A DNA stretch of 64,000 nt from Nitrospirales bacterium (GTDB lineage Bacteria; Nitrospirota; Nitrospiria; Nitrospirales; UBA8639). The translations under genes were made by a program, and so were the position numbers. Under the pieces are notes generated by a model, which saw nothing but the letters and a program-made list of their open reading frames with translations, was not told the DNA's origin and searched no databases. The stretch is from assembly GCA_031315865.1 (NCBI GenBank), contig JALDRJ010000002.1, forward strand, positions 2,392,001-2,456,000, read 5' to 3'. Shown in pieces: positions 44,826 through 52,565 of this stretch. The stretch's first letter is position 1; every line of letters begins with the position of its first letter.

Positions 44826-45479
44826 ATGGCTATGTCAAAAGCGTTCACAACCCCAAAAGGGTCCCTGATTAGTCGAACTGATGTGAATCGAAAAGGACGT
44901 CCCCGCAATGTGTTTTTGCCCCGTGTCACGCGCCCCAGTTGGGCCACTCAATTCGAAGATTTGACCAGGCGGGGGTTGGAGCAATACCTTGCCGGAGAAC
45001 GAAAGGCCGATTCTTTTTTGAATCAGGAGGATGTTTCGTTCTTAGTCTCTATCGGGACATCAACGCAAGAAATCTATGACTTCTTGGAAGATTGGTATGT
45101 CTATGGGGAGCCGTCCTTTGAAACCGCACTTCGCATCACCGAAGTGCGAGCCGAGTATTTCCTCTACGAACAGCAAGGTTGCCGGTCGACTCGTGTCATC
45201 ACACCGGAGGAGTTGCCAGTGCCAACTGCGGAAATCGGTGGATTCCCCTGGCTTCCTCGGATTATGGCGAAAGCGCATGCTAAATTACGGGGCGAAATGT
45301 CTCCGGAAATTATGTATTCATGTAAAGAAGATCGGGCTTTTTTGAGAAAAGTGGGAACCGAGCCTGCTCAATTTTTACGAGTTGTATGGAGTGCGGACGA
45401 TGATCTGGACTCCATCGTGGAATATGTTAAGATCTCTGCTCAATTCCAGGCCGGTTCTGATCATCACATAAACTGTTAA
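44826..45479 (+). CDS. DUF5069-like protein, paralogue 2
   Basis: A 217-residue homologue of the product of 37486-38064, with the shared core IGTSTQEIYDFLEDW, PWLPRIMAKAHAKLRGEM, MYSCKEDRAFLRKVG and QFLRVVW. I start at the ATG at 44826, with AAGGAG 7-8 bases upstream, rather than 44796. The N-terminal 50 residues are basic and unlike paralogue 1. It lies 15 bases upstream of a cytochrome P460 gene, with which it should be cotranscribed. Function unknown. Confidence 0.78.
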   Translation: MAMSKAFTTPKGSLISRTDVNRKGRPRNVFLPRVTRPSWATQFEDLTRRGLEQYLAGERKADSFLNQEDVSFLVSIGTSTQEIYDFLEDWYVYGEPSFETALRITEVRAEYFLYEQQGCRSTRVITPEELPVPTAEIGGFPWLPRIMAKAHAKLRGEMSPEIMYSCKEDRAFLRKVGTEPAQFLRVVWSADDDLDSIVEYVKISAQFQAGSDHHINC

Positions 45480-45494
45480 AAGGGTAGGAGAATC

Positions 45495-46091
45495 ATGATG
45501 AATCGTGCAACGATTGTCTGTGCTGTTTTGGCTCTGGTGGGTCTGAGCGTCGTAGGAGTGGCTGTGGCAGAAAAGAAAACAGGGTTCGCCCCCAATGTGG
45601 ATGGACAAACCGGAAACATTCGCGTCCCCGACGATTACACCTTGTGGCCGGCCCTCGGCACCTGGTCTCATGCCAAGGTGGAGGGGAAGCCGGGAATCCA
45701 GGAACATCATGTGGTGTACACGCAGCCCGAAACGATTCAGTATTATCAAAAGAAGGGCAGGTTTCCAGATGGAGCGGTCCTCGTCAAAGAGCTATTACAC
45801 GCGGAAACGATGTCGATGACCACGGGGCCGGCTGTGGGTCACGCAACGACGATCAAAGGCTGGTTTGTGCTGGTGAGAGATACCGAAGGACGCTTTCAGT
45901 CATCCAGCTTATGGGGAGATGGATGGGGCTGGTCGTTCTTTAATGCGGACGATCCTGAAAAGACGGCCTCAACCAATTATAAAATCGATTGCGTGCCGTG
46001 CCATACCCCTGCCAAAGAGTTAGCTCCGAAGAATGCCCAAAAAGATGACAAATGGATTTATACGCTTGGGTATCCGGTGCTGCAGAAATGA
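45495..46091 (+). CDS. Cytochrome P460 family haem protein
   Basis: A 198-residue periplasmic c-type haem protein. A signal peptide (residues 1-25) is followed by a cytochrome P460 domain, and a haem-binding CVPCH motif (C166, C169, H170) lies near the C-terminus. In ammonia and methane oxidisers, P460 proteins oxidise hydroxylamine or remove nitric oxide; whether this one has the Lys-haem cross-link cannot be judged by eye. TAGGAG precedes tandem ATG codons. It is cotranscribed with the DUF5069 gene. Confidence 0.85.
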   Translation: MMNRATIVCAVLALVGLSVVGVAVAEKKTGFAPNVDGQTGNIRVPDDYTLWPALGTWSHAKVEGKPGIQEHHVVYTQPETIQYYQKKGRFPDGAVLVKELLHAETMSMTTGPAVGHATTIKGWFVLVRDTEGRFQSSSLWGDGWGWSFFNADDPEKTASTNYKIDCVPCHTPAKELAPKNAQKDDKWIYTLGYPVLQK

Positions 46092-46193
46092 GAAATCATT
46101 GAGCGATTCAGACCGAATGATATGGAGTGGGTAGGGGAGGACGAAATCCTGCGATATCCTGGATTTATTGAATAGTTGTCCGATTATACATTC

Positions 46194-47087
46194 CTAATCA
46201 ATGACCTTGCTCTTCCGATGAAATCGTAACACGATGCTGGGGTCGGGGTGGAGGTTCATCTTCGTCTCACTTTTCCCCTTGTAAGGGAGGGTATTCAAGA
46301 CGTGGCGAATCGCTTCCAGCCTTGCTTTCAATTTGTTGTTGGCTTTTACGATGATCCAAGGGGAATACGAGGTGTGGGTCTTGCTGAACATTTCTTTCTT
46401 GTACATGGTATAGAGATCCCAATGCCCTTGGGCCTTATCGTCAACAGGGCTGATTTTCCATTGTTTTAAGGGGTTGGTGACACGCCGCTTGAACCGCCGT
46501 TCCTGTTCGTCTTTCGATATGGAGAACCAAAATTTGATGAGCTCGATGTTGTCCTCATAGAGCATATGTTCGAATTCCGGAACCTGCTGCATGAAGATCT
46601 CATACTGACTTTGCGTGCAAAATTGCATGACGGGTTCGACAACAGCCCGGTTATACCAGCTTCGGTCGAAGAAAGCGATTTCACCTGGATTTGGAAGATT
46701 GTTCGCGTAGCGCTGGAAGTACCATTGGCCTTTTTCCACTTCGGTGGGTTTCGGCAGGGCCACCACTTTCATGGAGCGCGGGTTCAGGTGTTCGGTAAAT
46801 CGTCGAATAGCCCCACCTTTTCCGGCCGCATCACGGCCTTCAAAAATAATCGCAACCCGGCGTCCGCTCAGTTGGACATCGCGCTGTAACTTGACCAATT
46901 CGATTTGCAATTGTCGTAATTGTGATTCATAACGAAGGATTCGTAACGCACGCTTGATATCGATGTTTTTGGATTTGAGGAGTTGGATCAGCCCCTGTCG
47001 TGAAGACAGGCTGGTGAGATCGGTCTCTGATAACGATTGCGTCGCTGTTCTGATGGGTATGGCTTTGAGCTTCTTTGGACTAGGCAT
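46194..47087 (-). CDS. ppk2: Polyphosphate kinase 2
   Basis: A 297-residue PPK2-family kinase moving phosphate between polyphosphate and nucleotides. Walker A appears as EGRDAAGKGG (about residues 82-91), and Walker B as FFDRSWYNRAVVEP. The lid segment follows, with FSISKDEQERRFKRR. Length and motifs fit the one-domain class I group. GAGGAAGG precedes the ATG. It converges with the P460 gene. Confidence 0.94.
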   Translation of the reverse strand: MPSPKKLKAIPIRTATQSLSETDLTSLSSRQGLIQLLKSKNIDIKRALRILRYESQLRQLQIELVKLQRDVQLSGRRVAIIFEGRDAAGKGGAIRRFTEHLNPRSMKVVALPKPTEVEKGQWYFQRYANNLPNPGEIAFFDRSWYNRAVVEPVMQFCTQSQYEIFMQQVPEFEHMLYEDNIELIKFWFSISKDEQERRFKRRVTNPLKQWKISPVDDKAQGHWDLYTMYKKEMFSKTHTSYSPWIIVKANNKLKARLEAIRHVLNTLPYKGKSETKMNLHPDPSIVLRFHRKSKVID

Positions 47088-47343
47088 CGGATGTCAACCT
47101 TCCTCAATAACTGGCTGCTGAATATGGCTTGTCAGAAAATACGGAATCTTTGGAGTATGTTCCGCATTCTAGGATGATACAAGACCATGCTGCAAAGACA
47201 AGAATCCACTCAAGTTGACAGCCTTTGCGAATCGGTGATTTTTTTTGTTCATCTCAGACTTTCAAGAATTGAAGTTCTTGCTTATGCGAGCAAGCAATGA
47301 CGGCTGATCAACCTTTTTAGCACCTGAGATACCGATTCGTACG
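47088..47343. other. Intergenic region, no gene seen
   Basis: About 250 bases between ppk2 (its upstream region) and the terminator of the 591-residue secreted protein gene. It should hold the ppk2 promoter. No other structure was recognised. Confidence 0.5.
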
Positions 47344-47379
47344 AAAGGGGGCGGGTATTTGTCTTAGTCCGCCCCCTTT
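47344..47379 (-). terminator. Strong hairpin terminator of the secreted protein gene
   Basis: Arms AAAGGGGGCGG (47344-47354) and CCGCCCCCTTT (47369-47379) pair perfectly over 11 bases around a 14-base loop, 8 bases after the stop of the minus-strand gene. Confidence 0.85.
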
Positions 47380-47386
47380 GGCGTAC

Positions 47387-49162
47387 CTACCTCATGTCTT
47401 CTACGCGGGTGCGCACCGAGGCCCCATGAATATCACTGTGTTCGGCGCCTGCATAAGGGTAACCGCCTGGTGCGCTGACAGGTGTGTCGTCAACCGTATT
47501 GGTCGTACGCAGTACGGTGGCGAGTTTTCCACTTTTTCCACCCGCTAGAAGTCGAATGATGCCAACACCGGGACAACTTCCCTGCGCAGCATGGGTGACG
47601 GAAACAGGTATGGGCCCACGCAGGGCCACCGCGAGGTATTTGCCATCGGGCGTGGTTTCCATCAGGTCAGGCGCGGCATCGTTAGAAGGCAGGGAAGGGT
47701 CGCCCGTCGAACCATTTTCGTAGGTGACAGATGCGGCATCGCACGGTCCTACGCCATTGCCCAGGCCGTTGGTCGAGGTCAAGTCATAGGTGGTTCTGGC
47801 CAGGGTTTGGGTATCGATCGCCTCAACGAGGTTCTGGATGCGATCTACGGTATGCACGTGGTTACTGGACAACGTCCGTGTCATACCGTGGCTATCGCGA
47901 CGGGTGCTTGTCCCAGGAAGCTGTCCGGTCAGGTTTGGAGACGGGTCGCCATCCAGGTTGCCAATGGTAGCAGTGTTGGCCGCATGGCCATCGTTGGCAT
48001 CAGAGTCTTTGTAGACTGTTACCGGCAAGGGAGTGTTTTCTGCCTGAACGGTATGGAATGCGTCATCGTTAAGCGTATAGATGGTGAAGGTTGAATGCAC
48101 GTTACCGGCGTCTGAGGCAGATACGCCGGCATTGAGCCACATGTGATTGCCTACTTGAACGCCGCCACAACCGGCACCGTTAATCACTTGCTGTCCGTAT
48201 TCGCCAACAATGGTCATCGGTGTGGTCGTCGTGTCGGCAACCAAGAGCCCGCCGCCTCCCATCGTGATATAGGCGCGATCGTTGGAAGAAGAGATGGGAC
48301 AAATAATCACGTTGTTGACGCGACCTCCCATATTGCCGTCGGAGCCGCCGCTGCAGCCGTTCTCTCGACATTTACCGGCAGGGGTGAGATCGCCGAAGTC
48401 GGCATTGCTATAGTCGCCAGTAATCGTGCCGAGCATGGCGTTGCCGTGCGCATTCTGTCCCAGGTACATCTTGACCTCCGCTGTCACGGCTAGATTTTTG
48501 CCAACGCCAAGACTGGCCGAGCGATTGAAACTAGCCTGGGTGATGGCGCCATCAGCATTGCGGCTGATGTCGATGCGTTCGAGCACTTTGCCGTCTAAAT
48601 TAGCGATCAGCAAGGCGCTACCATCGCTATTCCAGAACGACATGTGTACCCGTTGACCGGAGTTGGTGCCGGTCACGCGAAACAACGCGACGGCTTCTTT
48701 GGTCATGCCGTTGAGAATGCCAACAAAACCATTACCGGGGCCGAAGAGACTGATATTCATGTAACGATTCTGCGGGTCGGATAGTGCACCGTGTAGGCGC
48801 CCATAGTTGTAATCGCCGAGGAACGCACCGGTCACGCCATTGCTGTCATGTTCGGCTAACGTGCCGGGAAAGACATCGAGGAGATCGCAGGGGCCGTCCC
48901 CCGGGGTATTATTTCCATCACAGCCCAGCGGCTGAGCTGGAGTGCCATTGGTGACCTGGGCATGGATGTCTTCACTGTTCCACACCCAGATCAAACTGCC
49001 TATTGTTCCGCGGGCTGGAGCGCTACTCACCGAGTTGGACTGATCGACACCCCAGACTTCATAGGGAATATTTTGGCCATTTTTTGCGCTCACGGGTGTT
49101 GATACGATGAAAAGCAGAGCGACCGTGATGCCAAGGTATGGCTTGAGTGTGATGCGTTTCAT
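47387..49162 (-). CDS. Large secreted protein, possibly a beta-propeller
   Basis: A 591-residue exported protein that I do not recognise. A signal peptide (MKRITLKPYLGITVALLFI through VSA) is followed by sequence rich in Gly, Asn, Asp, Thr and Ser, with repeated short phrases such as NLDGKVLERIDIS, AYITMGGGGLLVAD and PDGKYLAVALRG, as in propeller blades. Cys are spaced in pairs (GCDGNNTPGDGPCD, CRENGCSGG), probably disulfides. I chose the ATG at 49162, with AGGAGG 6 bases upstream; a longer frame to 49273 lacks support. It is monocistronic, closed by a strong terminator. Confidence 0.72.
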   Translation of the reverse strand: MKRITLKPYLGITVALLFIVSTPVSAKNGQNIPYEVWGVDQSNSVSSAPARGTIGSLIWVWNSEDIHAQVTNGTPAQPLGCDGNNTPGDGPCDLLDVFPGTLAEHDSNGVTGAFLGDYNYGRLHGALSDPQNRYMNISLFGPGNGFVGILNGMTKEAVALFRVTGTNSGQRVHMSFWNSDGSALLIANLDGKVLERIDISRNADGAITQASFNRSASLGVGKNLAVTAEVKMYLGQNAHGNAMLGTITGDYSNADFGDLTPAGKCRENGCSGGSDGNMGGRVNNVIICPISSSNDRAYITMGGGGLLVADTTTTPMTIVGEYGQQVINGAGCGGVQVGNHMWLNAGVSASDAGNVHSTFTIYTLNDDAFHTVQAENTPLPVTVYKDSDANDGHAANTATIGNLDGDPSPNLTGQLPGTSTRRDSHGMTRTLSSNHVHTVDRIQNLVEAIDTQTLARTTYDLTSTNGLGNGVGPCDAASVTYENGSTGDPSLPSNDAAPDLMETTPDGKYLAVALRGPIPVSVTHAAQGSCPGVGIIRLLAGGKSGKLATVLRTTNTVDDTPVSAPGGYPYAGAEHSDIHGASVRTRVEDMR

Positions 49163-49700
49163 TTGGCTCCTCCTTGGTGATGATCCATCACAACGGGGCA
49201 ATGGGATAGTGTGCTGTCGTGACGGGTAAGGAATTTCCTGTTCCATAGTCCTCGTAAGCTTCGTCGATATCAACCTTCCTCAATTCTCTGCAGACTGGTA
49301 TAGCGGCGTGGATAGGCACTCTGCCTGAGTTCACGGCGAATGGTGGAGATTATTCCAGCATCGTGACTGAAAAAGTGCATGTATTGTATGAATCCGCATG
49401 AGGAAATACGTAAAAAACAATCCTTAAATCTGGTTTTTAAGGGTATTTAAGGGTAAGAGTATAGCGCAAATTAAATTGGTGCAGAATAGGGGATAGGCTT
49501 CTTATACGATTTTAGGCACGGCACTTCTCTGACACTACTCAAGTCATAGGCACAGTGGGTTTGGGGGAAAGTGGGTTGGGGGACGACTTTAGAGCACTCG
49601 GACAGCCTAGCTGTTCTGTCTTTATTACTTCTGCTCTAGTTCAACTCAACAAACATCGAAATCTGTTGTAACAAATGAAGAGTGAAATTGACTGTTGATC
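49163..49700. other. Long intergenic region between divergent genes
   Basis: About 540 bases without a convincing gene. The part around 49400-49480 is A/T-rich, with a repeated phrase TTTTTAAGGGTATTTAAGGGTAA at 49434-49456 that may be part of a regulatory site. It should carry the promoter for the 591-residue protein. No tRNA-like or riboswitch structure was recognised. Confidence 0.45.
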
Positions 49701-49720
49701 TATACTGAACGTTCGGTATA
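49701..49720. promoter_or_regulatory. TetR operator palindrome 1
   Basis: TATACTGAACGTTCGGTATA is a near-perfect 20-bp palindrome with core GAACGTTC. It lies 23 bases upstream of the TetR gene start at 49744, in the position of an autoregulatory operator. The same core recurs at 50376-50397. Confidence 0.8.
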
Positions 49721-49743
49721 TAACAAGGAAAGCGGAAGAGACT

Positions 49744-50328
49744 ATGCCGATCACCAAGGTCAACGAAGACGAATTGCTGGACCGCCTTACCTGCGTGTTC
49801 CGAACTCATGGGTTTGAAGGAGCGAGTTTGAGCATTATTTCCAAAGCCACCGGCCTTCAGCGTGCCAGTCTGTATCATCGATTTCCCGGAGGAAAAGAAG
49901 AAATGGCCAAGGCCGTGTTGGACCGGGCGTGGACGTGGTTGAAGGAGCGAGCGCTGACTCCGTTGTTAGGTCCGGGGAAGCCGGAAGCACGTATCCGCAC
50001 GATGGCTGATAGAATTCGAGAATTTTTTCACGGTGGGCAGCAGAGTTGCCTATTGGATTCCCTCTCATTTGGCTCTGATGAAACCCCTATTCGCCAGCAT
50101 GTGCAGCAGGGAATGGGGGCATGGGTAGAAGCTATTGCCAAGGTGGCGCGTGAAGCTGGCGTTCCCCAGAAGAAAGCTCACCAGCAAGCACAAGATGCCA
50201 TCATTCGTATTCAAGGTTCGTTAGTGATGGCCCGGGTGTTGAAGGATTTCGGTCCGTTCGAACGGACTTTGTCGGAACTTCCCGGTATCGTCTTGGGCGG
50301 AAAGTATGCGAAAGGCGGCTCGCGATAA
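49744..50328 (+). CDS. TetR/AcrR family regulator
   Basis: A 194-residue repressor with an N-terminal helix-turn-helix (FEGASLSIISKATGLQRASLYHRFPGGKEEMA, about residues 24-55) of the type seen in YxaF/LmrA-like TetR proteins, and a helical effector domain. GGAAGAG precedes the ATG. Palindromes with core GAACGTTC lie immediately upstream of this gene and upstream of the next gene, an ECF sigma factor, so the protein probably represses both. Confidence 0.92.
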   Translation: MPITKVNEDELLDRLTCVFRTHGFEGASLSIISKATGLQRASLYHRFPGGKEEMAKAVLDRAWTWLKERALTPLLGPGKPEARIRTMADRIREFFHGGQQSCLLDSLSFGSDETPIRQHVQQGMGAWVEAIAKVAREAGVPQKKAHQQAQDAIIRIQGSLVMARVLKDFGPFERTLSELPGIVLGGKYAKGGSR

Positions 50329-50375
50329 GTGTCATTGACGGGAGATAATCGTGGGGTGTTTTTTTTGTGAAGTAT

Positions 50376-50397
50376 TTTACAGAACGTTCGGTGTAAA
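50376..50397. promoter_or_regulatory. TetR operator palindrome 2
   Basis: A 22-base near-palindrome with the same ACnGAACGTTCnGT core as palindrome 1. It lies between the TetR gene and the sigma-factor gene, about 130 bases before the latter's start. Confidence 0.8.
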
Positions 50398-50523
50398 CAG
50401 AAATGCCGAATACCAAAGATTCTATACGATGTTGAGGGACAAGCAGGAGAAAGATGAGTCTCCATTAAAGCCATCACGAACTCCATGGATTATTCACTCA
50501 CATGTCAAGTGAAGAGGCCGCTC

Positions 50524-51303
50524 ATGATGACTGCTGTACATCCACCACTCATGCATTCCACGGCTCTCAGGGGCGACAAACTCGAGCGCTCATCCCAGGA
50601 AGGTTTAGCTGAGTTCTGTGTCTCGGAGCAGGTTCATGAACGATCACCAGTTTTTGATTCTGAGAAGAAAGATAGTGAACTGGTTCAGGCTCTTCGCCAA
50701 GGTAATGACGTGGCCTTCAAGCTCTTGGTAGATCGTTATCATGCTCGGCTTCATCGGCTGGCTCAAACCTATGTACGATCTGAAGCTGTGGCGGAGGAGG
50801 TTGTGCAAGATACATGGTTGGCTGTCCTGGAAGGAATTCATCGTTTTGAAGGGCGGTCGTCTCTCAAGACATGGATTTTTCAGATTCTCACGAATCAAGC
50901 CAAAACCAGAGGTGTAAGAGAAAGCCGCTACGTATCATTTTCGTCTGCTTCCACCACTGTTCACCATGAAGAGGATCACGCCATAGAGCCTGAATTATTC
51001 CATGCTGCTGGTGCCCTTTCCGGAACATGGACCGTGACTCCAGGAATTTGGGAAGAACATACGCCTGAGCGGGTCTTGTTATCGCGAGAAGGGTTGGATC
51101 ACATCCACAAAGCCATTCATGCTCTTCCAGCGAATCTTCGCCAGGTCATCATCCTTCGTGATATCGAAGGCATTGACCCTGAAGGAATTTGTGAACTATT
51201 GGAAATTACCGCGACCAATCAACGAGTGCTTTTACATCGGGCCCGGACGAAGGTCCGGAAGGCCCTGGAGCATTACCTGAACGACTCTTCCACACAGCAA
51301 TAA
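50524..51303 (+). CDS. ECF-type RNA polymerase sigma factor
   Basis: A sigma-70 family protein of 259 residues. Region 2 is RYHARLHRLAQTYVRSEAVAEEVVQDTWLA in split form (about residues 75-110), and region 4 is LPANLRQVIILRDIEGIDPEGI with its helix-turn-helix, joined by a linker of about 50 residues longer than usual. The N-terminus (about 50 residues) is extra. ATG codons at 50524 and 50527 follow GAAGAGG; a start at 50485 is possible. No anti-sigma gene follows, unlike many ECF systems. Confidence 0.88.
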   Translation: MMTAVHPPLMHSTALRGDKLERSSQEGLAEFCVSEQVHERSPVFDSEKKDSELVQALRQGNDVAFKLLVDRYHARLHRLAQTYVRSEAVAEEVVQDTWLAVLEGIHRFEGRSSLKTWIFQILTNQAKTRGVRESRYVSFSSASTTVHHEEDHAIEPELFHAAGALSGTWTVTPGIWEEHTPERVLLSREGLDHIHKAIHALPANLRQVIILRDIEGIDPEGICELLEITATNQRVLLHRARTKVRKALEHYLNDSSTQQ

Positions 51304-51373
51304 ACGCCTTTCTCTTTTTTTAGCGACAAACTCACAATACTGTACGTAGCTGTTTCGCTGCGCGTGTAAAAAA

Positions 51374-51418
51374 GACCCCCCTGAATTCGACAGATGACAT
51401 TGTCGGTAAAGGGGCGTC
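51374..51418 (+). terminator. Imperfect hairpin after the sigma-factor gene
   Basis: Nested complementary parts GAC/GTC, CCCCT/AGGGG and CGACA/TGTCG form an interrupted stem about 70 bases after the stop codon. It could end the sigma-factor transcript. No long T run follows. Confidence 0.5.
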
Positions 51419-51515
51419 ATTGCGTCATTGGATGAGAAGATTTCAAGCAGAGTGTGAACATATTTAGGAAGTCATGCGTAAGCTGTAACAAAAACGCTCT
51501 GTCTTATACTAAGGG

Positions 51516-51546
51516 TTGAAAGTATACAGATCTGTGTATATATAAT
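51516..51546 (+). promoter_or_regulatory. Promoter of the YHS gene with an embedded palindrome
   Basis: A -35-like TTGAAA (51516-51521) and a -10-like TATATA/TATAAT (51539-51546) flank TATACA...TGTATA (51523-51528, 51535-51540), which includes the perfect palindrome ACAGATCTGT. A repressor bound there would block RNA polymerase. ACAGATC is also the half-site between 44615 and 44788. Confidence 0.6.
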
Positions 51547-51574
51547 AACACCCTATCACCAAAGGAGAGACGAG

Positions 51575-52033
51575 ATGACTATCTCAAAGACATTGTTGTC
51601 AGCGGTGGTCTTGGCAATTGCGGTCGTTGTGACGCCGGTTTTTGGTCAAGATTTCAGTAAAAGTACCCCAGGCATTAGTGGCTATGACCCGGTCGCCTAT
51701 TTCACTGAAAGTAAGCCGGTTAAAGGCAATGGATACCACGTGGCCGATTACCAAGGTGTCACCTATGCCTTTGCGAATGAGGCTAACAAAGAATTGTTTG
51801 AAGCTAACCCTGAAAAATACGTTCCGGCATATGGAGGATGGTGCGCGTACGGAGTGGCGGTCGGTAAGAAATTTGTGGCCGATCCTCAGGTGTGGAAGAT
51901 CGTCAAGGGGAGACTGTACTTGAATTTGGATCGAAACATTCAAGCCAAATGGAATCAGGATGTTCCCGGTTACATTAAGACGGCGGATGACAATTGGAAA
52001 GAGATCCACGACAAAGCCCCATCCGAATTATGA
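51575..52033 (+). CDS. Secreted YHS-domain protein
   Basis: A 152-residue exported protein with a signal peptide (TISKTLLSAVVLAIAVVVTPVFG) and a YHS domain: GYDPVAYFTESKPVKG, the aromatic YQGVTYAFANEANKELFEANPEKY and GGWCAYGVAVG with a Cys. YHS domains are thought to bind metal or haem. AAAGGAGAG lies upstream of the ATG. A strong terminator follows, so the gene is monocistronic. Confidence 0.92.
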   Translation: MTISKTLLSAVVLAIAVVVTPVFGQDFSKSTPGISGYDPVAYFTESKPVKGNGYHVADYQGVTYAFANEANKELFEANPEKYVPAYGGWCAYGVAVGKKFVADPQVWKIVKGRLYLNLDRNIQAKWNQDVPGYIKTADDNWKEIHDKAPSEL

Positions 52034-52042
52034 ACACAACCG

Positions 52043-52078
52043 AAAAGGCCGTAGGCGATGGTCCTACGGCCTTTTCTC
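52043..52078 (+). terminator. Rho-independent terminator after the YHS gene
   Basis: Arms AAAAGGCCGTAGG (52043-52055) and CCTACGGCCTTTT (52063-52075) pair perfectly over 13 bases around a 7-base loop, with a T-rich 3' side, 9 bases past the stop. Confidence 0.9.
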
Positions 52079-52112
52079 ATTCACCTGACGATAACACAGG
52101 GAGCTAGGTACC

Positions 52113-52499
52113 ATGTTGAACAGCAAACATATCACAATTGGATTCGGTGTGACGTTTGTTCTTGTTGGTCTGCTTGGGTTTCTGCCCAATCCCCTAATCT
52201 CCGAGGGCGGGATATTTGAAGTCAATGGTATGCATAATGTCGTGCACATTCTGACAGGCACAGCATTTTTGGTTGGTGGTTTGGTGCTGAAAGGGAAGGC
52301 GGTTGCGACCTTGAAATCCGTGACCGCCGTCTACTTTGGCGTGGCGGTACTGGGATTTCTGACGGATGGCGACATGCTGCTCGGATTGGTCCTTATTAAC
52401 GAGGCTGATCGGTGGTTACACTTGGGGTTATCCATGACGATGTTGGCGGCAACAGCGATGGTATCGGGGGAAAAGCCTCGATGGGTGCCGGTTCATTAA
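52113..52499 (+). CDS. DUF4383-like membrane protein
   Basis: A 128-residue membrane protein with four hydrophobic segments. The phrase VNGMHNVVHILTGTAFLVGG is typical of DUF4383 proteins of unknown role. GGGAGC lies upstream. The next gene, an old yellow enzyme, follows after 66 bases on the same strand; a joint stress role is possible but unproved. Confidence 0.78.
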   Translation: MLNSKHITIGFGVTFVLVGLLGFLPNPLISEGGIFEVNGMHNVVHILTGTAFLVGGLVLKGKAVATLKSVTAVYFGVAVLGFLTDGDMLLGLVLINEADRWLHLGLSMTMLAATAMVSGEKPRWVPVH

Positions 52500-52565
52500 G
52501 TCTAGGAGATTCACGATCTGCGCGTTGGTTCGAACATCGTAAAATGGGAAGAAGGAGATTCGGAT

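Noticed and set aside
47591-48094. 167-codon frame opposite the large secreted protein
   Set aside because: Shadow of the real gene on the other strand, without a ribosome binding site.
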